A DNA stretch of 48,107 nt from Bacteroidaceae bacterium (GTDB taxonomy: Bacteria > Bacteroidota > Bacteroidia > Bacteroidales > Bacteroidaceae): contig JAILDV010000044.1 of NCBI GenBank assembly GCA_024688885.1, positions 1 to 48,107 of the forward strand, written 5' to 3'. The notes under the pieces are model-generated. The model saw only the letters and a list, made by a program, of their open reading frames with translations. It had not been told where the DNA came from and did no database searches. Both the position numbers and the translations under genes were made by a program. Of the stretch, positions 34,879-43,701 are shown in pieces; position 1 is the first letter of the stretch; each line of letters starts with the position of its first letter.

Positions 34879-34910
34879 TTTGCCAGACGAGAAAATAATC
34901 CCTACATTTG
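34879..34910 (+). promoter_or_regulatory. uxaC promoter
   Basis: TTTG (34879-34882), 20 bases, then TACATTTG (34903-34910), with a leader of about 30 bases to the ATG at 34948. Confidence 0.8.
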
Positions 34911-34947
34911 CAACAACAATAACATTTAACCAAACAATTGATATCTC

Positions 34948-36366
34948 ATGAAACCTTTTATGGACGAGAACTTCTTGCTGCAAAGCGAAACAGCACAGAA
35001 GTTGTATCACGAGCACGCATCCAAGATGCCGATTATTGACTATCACTGTCACTTGGTGCCACAGATGGTGGCTGAAAACAAGCGTTTTGAATCCATCACC
35101 CAGATTTGGCTGGGCGGCGACCACTACAAGTGGAGAGCCATGCGCAGCAACGGTGTGGCAGAGCGTTTCTGCACAGGCAAGGACACCTCCGATTGGGAGA
35201 AGTTCGAGAAGTGGGCTGAAACCGTGCCTTACACATTCCGCAATCCACTCTATCACTGGACTCATCTGGAACTGAAGACTGCATTCGGCATCAACAAGAC
35301 GTTGAATCCTGAGAATGCCCGTGAAATCTATGACGAGTGCAACGAGCAAATCAAGAACGACCCCAAATTCACGCCACGCGGTTTGATGAAACACTATAAC
35401 GTCAAGGTTGTTTGCACCACTGACGACCCCGTTGACTCCCTCGAATACCACAAGCAGGTGGCATCTGACCCCACCATGGAGACCAAGATGCTTCCCACAT
35501 GGCGTCCAGACAAGGCAATGGCAGTGGAAGTGCCAGCCAATTTCAAGGCATACGTGGACAAGCTTTCTGATGTAAGCGGTAAAGCCATCAATAGCTTCAA
35601 CGACTACATCGATGCCATCCAGGCACGTCACGATTTCTTCGCTTCGATGGGTTGCAAACTTTCCGACCACGGCATTGAAGAGTTCTATGCAGAAGACTAC
35701 ACAGATGCAGAGATTAAAGCCATCTTCGATAAAGTATATGGTGGCAAGGAACTCACTCAAGAAGAGATACTTAAGTTCAAGTCTGCCATGATGCACATCT
35801 TTGGTGTGCAGGATGCAGAAGCAGGTTGGGCACAGCAGTTCCATTATGGAGCCATCCGTGACAACAATTCCAAGATGTTCAAGCTGATTGGCCCCGACAC
35901 AGGCTTCGATTCTATCGGTGAGTTCAACACCGCCAAGAAATGCTCCAAGTTCCTTGACAAACTGAACGCTGAAGGCAAGCTGGCAAAGACCATCCTCTAC
36001 AACCTCAATCCTTGTGCCAACGAGGTGCTTGCCACCATGTTGGGCAACTTCCAAGACGGTTCCATTCCTGGTAAGATTCAGTGGGGTTCAGGTTGGTGGT
36101 TCCTCGATCAGAAGGACGGCATGACCAAGCAGATGAATGCCCTTTCCCTCCTCGGATTGCTGAGCCGTTTCGTGGGTATGCTCACCGACTCACGTTCCTT
36201 CCTCTCCTACCCTCGTCACGAGTATTTCCGTCGCATCCTCTGCAACCTCGTTGCCACCGACATAGAGAATGGCGAAGTGCCCTACACAGGCTATGAGGCA
36301 GAGCGTGTGAACCAAATGATTGAAGACATATCCTACAACAACGCCAAGAACTATTTCCAGTTCTAA
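34948..36366 (+). CDS. uxaC: Glucuronate (uronate) isomerase
   Basis: UxaC isomerises D-glucuronate to fructuronate and D-galacturonate to tagaturonate, opening uronic-acid catabolism. The 472-residue protein belongs to the amidohydrolase-like superfamily. It has the N-terminal metal-site motif MPIIDYHCHLVPQMVAEN, WLGGDHYKWRAMR, and VVCTTDDPVDSLEYH, with the family ending RRILCNLVATDIENG. The long antisense open frame over this gene is a codon-usage shadow. It is followed without a terminator by trmN and an HD protein. The substrates fit pectin or glucuronoxylan use. Confidence 0.97.
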   Translation: MKPFMDENFLLQSETAQKLYHEHASKMPIIDYHCHLVPQMVAENKRFESITQIWLGGDHYKWRAMRSNGVAERFCTGKDTSDWEKFEKWAETVPYTFRNPLYHWTHLELKTAFGINKTLNPENAREIYDECNEQIKNDPKFTPRGLMKHYNVKVVCTTDDPVDSLEYHKQVASDPTMETKMLPTWRPDKAMAVEVPANFKAYVDKLSDVSGKAINSFNDYIDAIQARHDFFASMGCKLSDHGIEEFYAEDYTDAEIKAIFDKVYGGKELTQEEILKFKSAMMHIFGVQDAEAGWAQQFHYGAIRDNNSKMFKLIGPDTGFDSIGEFNTAKKCSKFLDKLNAEGKLAKTILYNLNPCANEVLATMLGNFQDGSIPGKIQWGSGWWFLDQKDGMTKQMNALSLLGLLSRFVGMLTDSRSFLSYPRHEYFRRILCNLVATDIENGEVPYTGYEAERVNQMIEDISYNNAKNYFQF

Positions 36367-36403
36367 CCAGCCCGTATGTTGGGCGATAAACGCTAATCAT
36401 TAC

Positions 36404-37108
36404 TTGTCCACACCTTATTTTCAGTTCAAGCAATTCACCATCCGCCACGACCGTTCATCCATGAAGGTCGGGACGGATGGTGTGTTGCTTGGAGCGTGGG
36501 CAGGAAAACTCGCCCATCAGAACATCCTCGACGTCGGCACTGGAACAGGACTGATCGCCCTCATGCTGGCGCAGCGATTTCCAACGGCTGCCATTGAAGG
36601 AATAGACATTGACGAGGCTTCTCTCGAACAAGCAAAAGAGAATGTGGAAGCGTCTCATTTCAAGACACAAATCACACTCAAAAAGGCAAACTTTTCAAAC
36701 ATCAATCCTTGCTTTAATCAATACGATTTAATCGTTTCAAACCCACCCTTTTACAAAGAAGATACTTTAGGAGGAAAAGAAGCGAGAGACAAGGCACGTC
36801 ACACCACGTCCCTGCCGTTCAAGACATTGATTGAAAACGCTGCAAAATTATTGGTGAAAGAGGGTCTGTTTTGTGTCATCATTCCCTATCAAAGTGCCAA
36901 TGATTTCATCAGCATTTGTTTGGAGAACTGCCTCTATCTCACCCGTCGGGTGAACATCCGTTCCACAGAGAGGAAACCCTTCATCCGTGTTCTGTTAGAA
37001 TTCAGCACCTCCATCCAACCATCAGAGACAAGCGCACTCACATTGTATGACGCACAGCAGCAACGCACCGTCGCATACCAAGAACTGACCAACGATTTTT
37101 ATCTATGA
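36404..37108 (+). CDS. trmN: tRNA1(Val) (adenine-37-N6)-methyltransferase
   Basis: This is a class I methyltransferase of the TrmN6/YfiC type that modifies A37 of tRNA-Val. Visible features are the family N-terminus YFQFKQFTIRHDRSSMKVGTDG, the SAM-binding LDVGTGTGLIALMLAQRF motif, and the catalytic NPPF motif (IVSNPPFYKED). The start is uncertain. There is an in-frame ATG at 36320, but it would overlap uxaC by 47 bases and add residues foreign to the family. A TTG at 36404 (then STPYFQFK) gives 234 residues and the expected N-terminus. It ends with a four-base ATGA overlap with the HD gene. Confidence 0.88.
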   Translation: MSTPYFQFKQFTIRHDRSSMKVGTDGVLLGAWAGKLAHQNILDVGTGTGLIALMLAQRFPTAAIEGIDIDEASLEQAKENVEASHFKTQITLKKANFSNINPCFNQYDLIVSNPPFYKEDTLGGKEARDKARHTTSLPFKTLIENAAKLLVKEGLFCVIIPYQSANDFISICLENCLYLTRRVNIRSTERKPFIRVLLEFSTSIQPSETSALTLYDAQQQRTVAYQELTNDFYL

Positions 37109-37641
37109 ACTACCAAGCAATCATCAACAAATATTACCCCGAAGAAAACGAGCTGAAACACATTCTCATGGTGCACAGCCGCAAAGTGGCAGACAAGGCA
37201 CTTGCCATTGTGGACAAGCATCCCGAACTGCAAGCCGACCGTCAGTTTGTGGAAGAAGCCGCCATGCTGCACGACATCGGCATCTTCCGTTGCGATGCAG
37301 CAGGCATTCAATGCTATGGCACCGAGCCCTACATCTGTCATGGTACAATTGGTGCTGAGTTGCTTCGTGCAGAGGGATTCCCTCGCCATGCCCGAGTATG
37401 TGAAAGGCACACAGGGGCTGGACTTTCCCTTCAGGAAATCGAGCGTCAGAACCTCCCCGTGCCTCACCGCGATTTGTTGCCGGAAACCATCGAGGAGCAA
37501 ATCATTTGCTATGCCGACAAATTCTTCTCAAAGACCAAACTCACCACCGAAAAGACCTTGGAGCAAGCCATCCGTTCCCGTTCCAAATTTGGCAAAGAAG
37601 GAATGGAGCGATTCGTTAAATGGTCTAAAAGATTTGAGTAG
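37105..37641 (+). CDS. HD-domain phosphohydrolase-like protein
   Basis: This 178-residue metal-dependent HD-superfamily protein has the HD pair H56-D57 in AAMLHDIGIF, an upstream metal-ligand His (H24 in LMVHSRKVAD), and later ERHTGAG and YADKFFSK with the last Asp. The size and motifs match small HDIG proteins of Bacteroidetes, whose substrates (nucleotides) are mostly unassigned. Translation is coupled to trmN through the ATGA overlap. Confidence 0.9.
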   Translation: MNYQAIINKYYPEENELKHILMVHSRKVADKALAIVDKHPELQADRQFVEEAAMLHDIGIFRCDAAGIQCYGTEPYICHGTIGAELLRAEGFPRHARVCERHTGAGLSLQEIERQNLPVPHRDLLPETIEEQIICYADKFFSKTKLTTEKTLEQAIRSRSKFGKEGMERFVKWSKRFE

Positions 37642-37685
37642 AACACCGTCATGCCCGACAATAAAAGTTAAAACATAAGTTTTAC

Positions 37686-37716
37686 TTTGTATTGTGCCCA
37701 TTTATTCGTACCATTC
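37686..37716 (+). promoter_or_regulatory. Decayed promoter copy upstream of lptD
   Basis: TTTG (37686-37689), 19 bases, then TACCATTC (37709-37716) has two mismatches in the -7 box. The surrounding bases (CTTTGTATTGTGCCC...TTCGTACC) resemble the trmD repeat unit. Confidence 0.5.
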
Positions 37717-37757
37717 GCTTCGCGCAAGTTACTCACGTTCGGAAAAACTCAAATAAA

Positions 37758-37789
37758 TTTGGTTTTTCTCTCACTAAATCGTAACTTTG
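37758..37789 (+). promoter_or_regulatory. lptD promoter
   Basis: TTTG (37758-37761), 20 bases, then TAACTTTG (37782-37789). The ATG at 37800 is only 10 bases after the -7 box, so the 5' untranslated leader is probably five bases or less. Confidence 0.85.
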
Positions 37790-37799
37790 CACCCGTTTT

Positions 37800-40724
37800 A
37801 TGAGAAGTCAAAGGTTCATAGCGTTTTTTCTCGTACTCATCACCGTACTTTCCACGACGGCTTTCAACTTCCCATTGGTCGGCAAATTCCAACAGAATGT
37901 CGACCATCATGTTGTTGACACCCTTCTTGCCGATTCCATCTTTTCAAACGCTGACACCCTTCCTTCAGAAGACGTGACCGACCATCCTGACACCGTTCCC
38001 ATGTCAGAGTCAGATTCCTTGCTGCTCAACCTTGATTCTCTCAAGGCGCAGTTTGACCGTGAGCATGGCATTGAAGCCAACCAGTCAAAAGCCATCCAGT
38101 GGAATGATTCTGTGGCGGCAGCGGAAGACTCCATTCAAAAATCGCAGAAAAAGAGTGCGCTCGACGCCCCTGTAGTCTATACGGCAAAAGACTCCATGAC
38201 CTTCTTCATGGACACCAAGACAGCCTATCTCTATGGTAGTGCAGATGTGAAGTATCAGAACATTGACCTCACATCAGAGAACATCCACATGAACATGGAC
38301 AGTTCCACGGTACATGCCACCTACGGACTTGACTCTCTCGGCAACATGTACGGCAAACCCATCTTTAAGGAAGGCAGCGATGAATACAAAACCAAGACCA
38401 TCTCCTACAACTTCAAGACAAAGAAGGGTTTCATCACAGACCTCTACACCGAACAGGAAGAGGGTTTCATCACTTCAGAGGAATCCAAGAAGAGTGCCGA
38501 TGGTGTTTACTACACCCGTGGTGGCACCTACACCACTTGTGATGAAGAGCATCCGCATTTCTACATCCGTATGTCGCGCATGAAAGTGCGTCCCGGCAAA
38601 AGCGTATTCTCAGGTCCTGCATGGCTTGTTGTGGAAGACGTGCCGCTCCCTTTGGCATTGCCCTTCGCCTATTTCCCCATCACCAGCACCTACTCCAGCG
38701 GATTCATCATGCCCACCTATGGCGACGAGTTCTCACGAGGTTTCTATCTGCGTGACGGTGGTTATTATTTCGCCATCAGCGACTACATGGACTTGAAGTT
38801 GACAGGTGAAATCTTCACCAAAGGCTCATGGGGCATAGGTGCACAAACCACCTACAAAAAGCGCTACAAATATGCCGGCAACTTCTATTTCAACTACCAA
38901 GTGACCAAAGATGGCGAGAAGAACATGCCCGACTATAGTGTGGAAAAGAACTTCAAAGTGCAATGGAGCCACCGCACCGACCCCAAGTCTTCGCCCAACA
39001 GTTCTTTCTCAGCCAGTGTGAACTTTGCCACACAATCCTACGAAAGGAACAACCTCACATCGCTCTACAACCCCACCTCCTATTCACAGAGCACACGTAC
39101 ATCATCTGTTTCTTATTCGCACAATTTCCGCAAGATAGGACTTTCACTTTCCAGTTCTTTCAACATCTCGCAGAACATGCGCGACTCCACCATTGCGCTC
39201 ACCCTGCCCTCCATGTCGTGGTCCCTCTCCACCTTCTATCCCTTCAAACGCAAGGTGGCAGTAGGAAAAGAACGCTGGTATGAGAAAATCAGCATGAAAT
39301 ACACGGGAACACTCTCCAATTCCATCACCACGAAAGAGGACAAATTGCTGCATTCCTCCCTCGTGAAGGACTGGAAGAATGGCATGAAACACAACATCCC
39401 CATCTCTGCTTCCTTCAACATTCTGAAATACATCAACATCACCCCGATGCTCAACTACACCGAGCGTTGGTACACCAACAAGGTCATGCAGAATTGGGAT
39501 CAAGGAACCAACAAGGTGGTGCGCGACACCATATATGGCTTCAATCGTGTGTTCGACTACAACCTCTCCCTCTCTGCCAACACCAAGCTCTACGGATTCT
39601 ACAAGCCCAACCCGAAAGTGTTTGGAGAGAAACTGCAGATGGTGCGTCATGTCGTCACGCCCACAGTCAGTTTCAGCTATGCACCCGATTTTGGTGATGA
39701 CCGATGGGGCTATTGGAAAACCTACACCCGCACCGACGAGGAAGGCAATGTCACATTAGTGTCCTATTCTCCTTATGCAGGTTCCCTCTACGGCACACCA
39801 TCCGTCGGAAAGACAGGTGCCATCAGTTTCAGCCTCTCCAACAATGTGGAGGCAAAAATCAAGGGTCGCAACGACTCCATCAAGAAAGTCAGCATCATCG
39901 ACGAACTCGGTGCCTCCCTCTCCTACAACATGGCAGCCGAACGTCAGCCTTGGTCAAACCTCTCCACACGTTTGCGCCTGAAATGGGGAAAGACCACCTT
40001 CAACATGAGTGCCGTCTTCATGACCTATGCCTATGAGTTCGACAAGAACGGCAATGTGGTTGTGGGCGACCGCACCGAATGGTCTTACGGACGTTTTGGA
40101 CGTTTCCAAGGCATGTCGAAGAACCTCTCCTACACCTTCAACAACCAGTCTTTCAAGAAAATCAAACAAGGCATCATGAAACTCTTTGGACGTGGAAAGG
40201 ACATCGAAGAGGAAGAACCCGACGACAGCGACATAGAGGATGAAGAAGAAGACATGAATGACTTGGAGACCAACATGGATGCCACCGGTAAGCTCAGCAA
40301 GAAGAAAGCCAGCAGCTCATCCGACGGGCTCGATGCTGACGGTTACATGAAGTTCGAGCTGCCATGGTCATTCTCCATCTCCTATGGTCTCACCATGTAT
40401 GAAGACCGCACCAAGGACATCAATGTCAAGACCATGCGCTATCCCTTCTCCTTCACCCAGAACCTCAACTTCTCAGGCAATCTGAAGCTGTCCAGCAACT
40501 GGAACTGCAACTTTGCCTCCGGATGGGATTTCACCACCAAGAAAATCTCCATGACCACCGTCAACATCTCACGCGACATGCACTGTTTCAACATATCCTG
40601 CGGACTCGTGTTCGGCGTTTACACCAGCTACCACATCTCTCTGCGTGCCAATGCCAGCACCCTTACCGATGCACTCAAATACGACAAGAAATCCAGCTAT
40701 TCAAGTTCCATCCAATGGTATTAG
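37800..40724 (+). CDS. lptD: LPS-assembly outer-membrane protein LptD, Bacteroidetes type
   Basis: LptD inserts lipopolysaccharide into the outer leaflet of the outer membrane. The 974-residue protein starts with a hydrophobic signal. A beta-jellyroll OstA-like domain covers about residues 125-290 (repeats such as TAYLYGSADVKYQNIDLTSENI and GTYTTCDEEHPHFYIRM). It is followed by the GPAWLVVEDVPLPLALPFAYFP motif typical of LptD, then a long beta-barrel. Residues about 801-845 are a strongly acidic and Ser/Lys-rich insert inside the barrel, likely an extracellular loop or cytosol-disordered linker. It has its own promoter. Downstream, after a heptamer repeat, lie ruvX and def. Confidence 0.88.
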   Translation: MRSQRFIAFFLVLITVLSTTAFNFPLVGKFQQNVDHHVVDTLLADSIFSNADTLPSEDVTDHPDTVPMSESDSLLLNLDSLKAQFDREHGIEANQSKAIQWNDSVAAAEDSIQKSQKKSALDAPVVYTAKDSMTFFMDTKTAYLYGSADVKYQNIDLTSENIHMNMDSSTVHATYGLDSLGNMYGKPIFKEGSDEYKTKTISYNFKTKKGFITDLYTEQEEGFITSEESKKSADGVYYTRGGTYTTCDEEHPHFYIRMSRMKVRPGKSVFSGPAWLVVEDVPLPLALPFAYFPITSTYSSGFIMPTYGDEFSRGFYLRDGGYYFAISDYMDLKLTGEIFTKGSWGIGAQTTYKKRYKYAGNFYFNYQVTKDGEKNMPDYSVEKNFKVQWSHRTDPKSSPNSSFSASVNFATQSYERNNLTSLYNPTSYSQSTRTSSVSYSHNFRKIGLSLSSSFNISQNMRDSTIALTLPSMSWSLSTFYPFKRKVAVGKERWYEKISMKYTGTLSNSITTKEDKLLHSSLVKDWKNGMKHNIPISASFNILKYINITPMLNYTERWYTNKVMQNWDQGTNKVVRDTIYGFNRVFDYNLSLSANTKLYGFYKPNPKVFGEKLQMVRHVVTPTVSFSYAPDFGDDRWGYWKTYTRTDEEGNVTLVSYSPYAGSLYGTPSVGKTGAISFSLSNNVEAKIKGRNDSIKKVSIIDELGASLSYNMAAERQPWSNLSTRLRLKWGKTTFNMSAVFMTYAYEFDKNGNVVVGDRTEWSYGRFGRFQGMSKNLSYTFNNQSFKKIKQGIMKLFGRGKDIEEEEPDDSDIEDEEEDMNDLETNMDATGKLSKKKASSSSDGLDADGYMKFELPWSFSISYGLTMYEDRTKDINVKTMRYPFSFTQNLNFSGNLKLSSNWNCNFASGWDFTTKKISMTTVNISRDMHCFNISCGLVFGVYTSYHISLRANASTLTDALKYDKKSSYSSSIQWY

Positions 40725-40738
40725 GACAGTTGACAGGT

Positions 40739-40792
40739 ACATCGTACATCATACATCATACATCATACATCATACATCATACATCATACATT
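40739..40792 (+). repeat. Heptanucleotide microsatellite ACATCAT
   Basis: Seven tandem 7-base units run from 40739 to 40787 (the first is ACATCGT), plus a partial ACATT. They fill the spacer between the lptD stop and the ruvX start. The translated look of a longer upstream frame (SYIIHHT repeats) is an artefact of the repeat. Confidence 0.95.
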
Positions 40793-40801
40793 CCTAACAA
40801 G

Positions 40802-41215
40802 ATGTCAAGAATACTCGCAATAGATTACGGACAGAAACGCACAGGCATCGCTGTGACAGACCCCTTGCAGATGATTGCCAACGGACTTGCCACCATCGAC
40901 ACCAAAGAACTTGAGAAGTTCATTGTGGACTATGTGGCAAAGGAAGACGTGTCCACTATCGTCATGGGCAAACCCACCCAGATGAATGGCGAGAACAGCG
41001 AGAACATGAAGCGCATCGAGCCATTCTTCAACAGGCTGAAGAAACTATTTCCCGACAAGGAAATCACCTACTACGACGAGCGCTTCACCTCCGTGCTGGC
41101 ACACCAAGCCATGCTCCAAAGCGGCATCAGCAAGAAAGCCAGGCAAAACAAGGCACTCGTCGACAAGATTAGCGCCACCATCATTCTCGAAGACTACATG
41201 CAAAGCATTAGATAA
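40802..41215 (+). CDS. ruvX: RuvX/YqgF-family nuclease-like protein
   Basis: This 137-residue RNase H-fold protein has the N-terminal catalytic Asp in ILAIDYGQKRTGIAVTD and the second acidic motif around TYYDERFTSV. YqgF/RuvX is proposed to process pre-16S rRNA at the 5' end and to act as a Holliday-junction resolvase in some species. The start at 40802 gives the normal length. A longer frame upstream reads through the heptamer repeat and the end of lptD. Confidence 0.94.
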   Translation: MSRILAIDYGQKRTGIAVTDPLQMIANGLATIDTKELEKFIVDYVAKEDVSTIVMGKPTQMNGENSENMKRIEPFFNRLKKLFPDKEITYYDERFTSVLAHQAMLQSGISKKARQNKALVDKISATIILEDYMQSIR

Positions 41216-41254
41216 ATAAATTGTACATTGTAAATTATTAAATTGTAAATAAAT

Positions 41255-41815
41255 ATGGTACTTCCCATGTACATATTCGGTCAGCCTGTGCTGCGCAAGA
41301 CTGCCGAAGAGATAGACTTCAACGACTATCCCAACCTCAAAGAACTCATCGCCAACATGTTCGAGACCCTCGAACATTCCGAAGGTGTCGGACTTGCAGC
41401 ACCTCAAGTGGGACTGCCCATCCGTCTCTTCATCATTGACCTCGACGTCATCTCCGAAGATGAGCCACAATACAAAGACTATCGTCATGCCTTCATCAAT
41501 CCTGAAATCATCGAGGAGAGCGAAGAGACAGTCACCATGTCCGAAGGATGCCTCTCCATCCCAGGCATCAACGAGAGCGTGAAGCGTCCTGCGAAAGTGC
41601 TCGTCAACTATCTCAACGAGAACGGCGAAGAGCAGGAGCGATGGCTCGAAGGCTTCGAGGCACGCGTCTTCCAGCACGAATACGACCACCTCGACGGCAA
41701 GATGTTCGTTGACCATCTCTCCCCCTTCCGCAAGCAGATGATCAAGTCCAAGCTCATCGCCATGACCAAAGGCAAGTTCTCCGCACACTATAAGTGCAAG
41801 CCCAACAGGGGGTAG
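41255..41815 (+). CDS. def: Peptide deformylase
   Basis: This enzyme removes the formyl group from the N-terminal Met of new proteins. The 186-residue protein contains all three metal motifs: GVGLAAPQVG (motif 1), EGCLSIPGI (motif 2, with the metal Cys) and QHEYDHLDG (motif 3, with two His and the catalytic Glu). The spacer before it (41216-41254) is AT-rich with ATTGTAAA words. It is followed by a TPR lipoprotein-like or secreted TPR protein. Confidence 0.97.
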   Translation: MVLPMYIFGQPVLRKTAEEIDFNDYPNLKELIANMFETLEHSEGVGLAAPQVGLPIRLFIIDLDVISEDEPQYKDYRHAFINPEIIEESEETVTMSEGCLSIPGINESVKRPAKVLVNYLNENGEEQERWLEGFEARVFQHEYDHLDGKMFVDHLSPFRKQMIKSKLIAMTKGKFSAHYKCKPNRG

Positions 41816-41860
41816 TTTAGAGTTAAGAGTTTAGGGTTTAGAGTTTAGAGTTGAGAGTTG
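41815..41860. repeat. Imperfect TTTAGAG repeat
   Basis: Words such as GTTTAGAG, TTAAGAG, TTTAGGG and TTGAGAG follow one another with a 7-8 base period across the def/TPR spacer. Confidence 0.75.
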
Positions 41861-41863
41861 AGC

Positions 41864-43465
41864 ATGAAGAAACTGCATGGCATATCATCCATCGTCACGT
41901 TCATCCGTGTTGTTGCGATAGCCCTCCCACTTTGGGGGATAGGGAGCCTTTCCCATGCCCAAATCAACACAGACCGCATGATGAACATTGCCCGCAATGC
42001 GCTGGCATACGATGACTATGTGCTCTCCATCAGCTACTTCAACCTGGTCATCAACTACAAGCCCCACCTCTACGAACCCTATTTCTATCGGGGTGTGGCA
42101 AAGTTCTATCTCGACGACTACTCTGGCGCTGCACTCGACTGCACCGAAGCTATCCAACGCAACCCCTACTTCCCCAACACCTACGAGCTGCGCGGACTTG
42201 CCTACATCAACATGGAACGCTTTTCCGAAGCCATCCACGACTACCGCATCGCCACCGAGATGTCGCCCGACCTCCGTTCCCTTTGGCACAACCTCGCCCT
42301 CTGCTACATCGAGACAGACAGCCTCGACCGTGCCGACAGCATCTCCGACCTCATCATCAGGCGGTGGGCAAAACAAGCAGACGGCTATTCTCTTAAGGCA
42401 CAAGTCTGTCTGCAGAGGAAAGACACCATCGCTGCAGAAGCCTGCATCGACAAAGCCCTCGAAGTGGACAAATTCAACATCCCCGCCCACTCCGCCAAGG
42501 CAAACATCTTGATGAGTCACGAGCAGTACAGCGAAGCCATCCAGCATTTCGACGAAGCCATCCATCTCAACCCCAAACAGGCAGGAAACCTCATCAATCG
42601 CGCCCTCTGCCATTACCACCTCAACCACTACCGCGAAGCGATGGCAGACTATGACCGCGCCCTCGAACTTGAGCCCAAGAATTTCGTCGGACACTACAAC
42701 CGTGGACTTCTCCGTGCCAATGTAGGAGAAGACAACCTTGCCATCGAAGACTTCAACTTCATCCTCTCCATCGACCCCGACGACATGATGGCAACCTTCA
42801 ACCGCGCCACCCTGCTCGAAAACATAGGCGACTACCGGGGCGCCATCCGCGACTACACCACCGTCATCAACGAGTTCCCCAAATTCCTCTACGGATACGA
42901 ACGCCGTGCCGCCGCCCGTCGCATGATAGGCGACAACGCTGGTGCCAATCGCGACGAAGAGCATGTGCTCAAAGAGCAGATAGCCCATCGTTACGGCTAC
43001 TCCACCCCCACCTCACGTCAGAAGAACAAAACCAGAAAGAAATCCCAAGTGAACCTTGACGACTACCAGAAACTCGTCGAGGAAGACACACAGGAGCAGG
43101 AGCCGCAATACGAAAGCGAATATCGAGGCAGAGTACAGAATCATGAACAGGAAGCCAAGCTCATGCTTCCCAACGAAAACACCATCCAGCTCTACAGGGC
43201 AGCAGGAAGGAACAACCTCCTCAACACCTTCCAGCAAGCCTTCCAGCAAGCCCAAGCAGGCAACGTCAACGAAGCCATCGAAGGCTTCACCCGTGTCATC
43301 CAAGAGAACGAACACTTTGCCGAAGCCTACTTCAACCGCGGCATCCTCCACCTCCTTCTCGACGACACGCCCCATGCCATTCCCGACCTCTCCAAAGCAG
43401 GAGAACTCGGCATCTATCAGGCATACAACATCATCAAGAAAAACCAGAACATCAAGAAGAAATAA
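41864..43465 (+). CDS. Secreted TPR-repeat protein
   Basis: This 533-residue protein starts at the ATG at 41864. It has a signal peptide (about residues 1-34, ending LSHAQ), then about eight consecutive tetratricopeptide repeats (examples: YEPYFYRGVAKFYLDDYSG, AGNLINRALCHYHLNHYREA and FVGHYNRGLLRANVGEDNLA). A charged linker (about 385-430, rich in Glu and Gln) precedes a last TPR unit. It probably acts in the periplasm as a scaffold; the partner is unknown. It follows def in the lptD-ruvX-def direction. The coding strand is very C-rich (ACC, ATC and GAC codons), which produces the long antisense frames. Confidence 0.88.
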   Translation: MKKLHGISSIVTFIRVVAIALPLWGIGSLSHAQINTDRMMNIARNALAYDDYVLSISYFNLVINYKPHLYEPYFYRGVAKFYLDDYSGAALDCTEAIQRNPYFPNTYELRGLAYINMERFSEAIHDYRIATEMSPDLRSLWHNLALCYIETDSLDRADSISDLIIRRWAKQADGYSLKAQVCLQRKDTIAAEACIDKALEVDKFNIPAHSAKANILMSHEQYSEAIQHFDEAIHLNPKQAGNLINRALCHYHLNHYREAMADYDRALELEPKNFVGHYNRGLLRANVGEDNLAIEDFNFILSIDPDDMMATFNRATLLENIGDYRGAIRDYTTVINEFPKFLYGYERRAAARRMIGDNAGANRDEEHVLKEQIAHRYGYSTPTSRQKNKTRKKSQVNLDDYQKLVEEDTQEQEPQYESEYRGRVQNHEQEAKLMLPNENTIQLYRAAGRNNLLNTFQQAFQQAQAGNVNEAIEGFTRVIQENEHFAEAYFNRGILHLLLDDTPHAIPDLSKAGELGIYQAYNIIKKNQNIKKK

Positions 43466-43581
43466 AACAGCGGGGCATCGATGACACCCCGGCTCGCTGC
43501 CCCTTCGAGCTTCACGTCGTAAGGCTCGCGAGGGTAACGACGTAAGGCTGGTGAGCTTTGTGGAAGGAGGGAGGGAGGGAG

Positions 43582-43655
43582 AATTCATAATTCATAATGC
43601 ATAATGCATAATTCACAATTCATAATTCATAATTCACAATTGGACTAACGCGATG
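43582..43655 (+). repeat. ATTCATA repeat with TAACGCGATGC end, left copy
   Basis: AATTCATAATTCATAATGC and further ATTCATA/ATTCACA words end with GACTAACGCGATGCGC. A second copy with the same order (AATTCATAATTCATAATGC ... GGCTAACGCGATGCAC) lies at 47802-47871. The two enclose the accessory genes. Confidence 0.85.
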
Positions 43656-43701
43656 CGCCTTGGGAGGAAAATAGAAGGGAGTGGATTCCAAAGCCCTGCA
43701 G

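Noticed and set aside
34876-36054. 392-residue open frame antisense to uxaC
   Set aside because: It covers a gene with clear catalytic motifs, has no recognisable domain, and is expected from the codon bias of the plus strand.
41885-42988. 367-residue open frame antisense to the TPR gene
   Set aside because: A shadow of the C-rich codon usage. Composition is dominated by Val, Gly and Asp with no domain.
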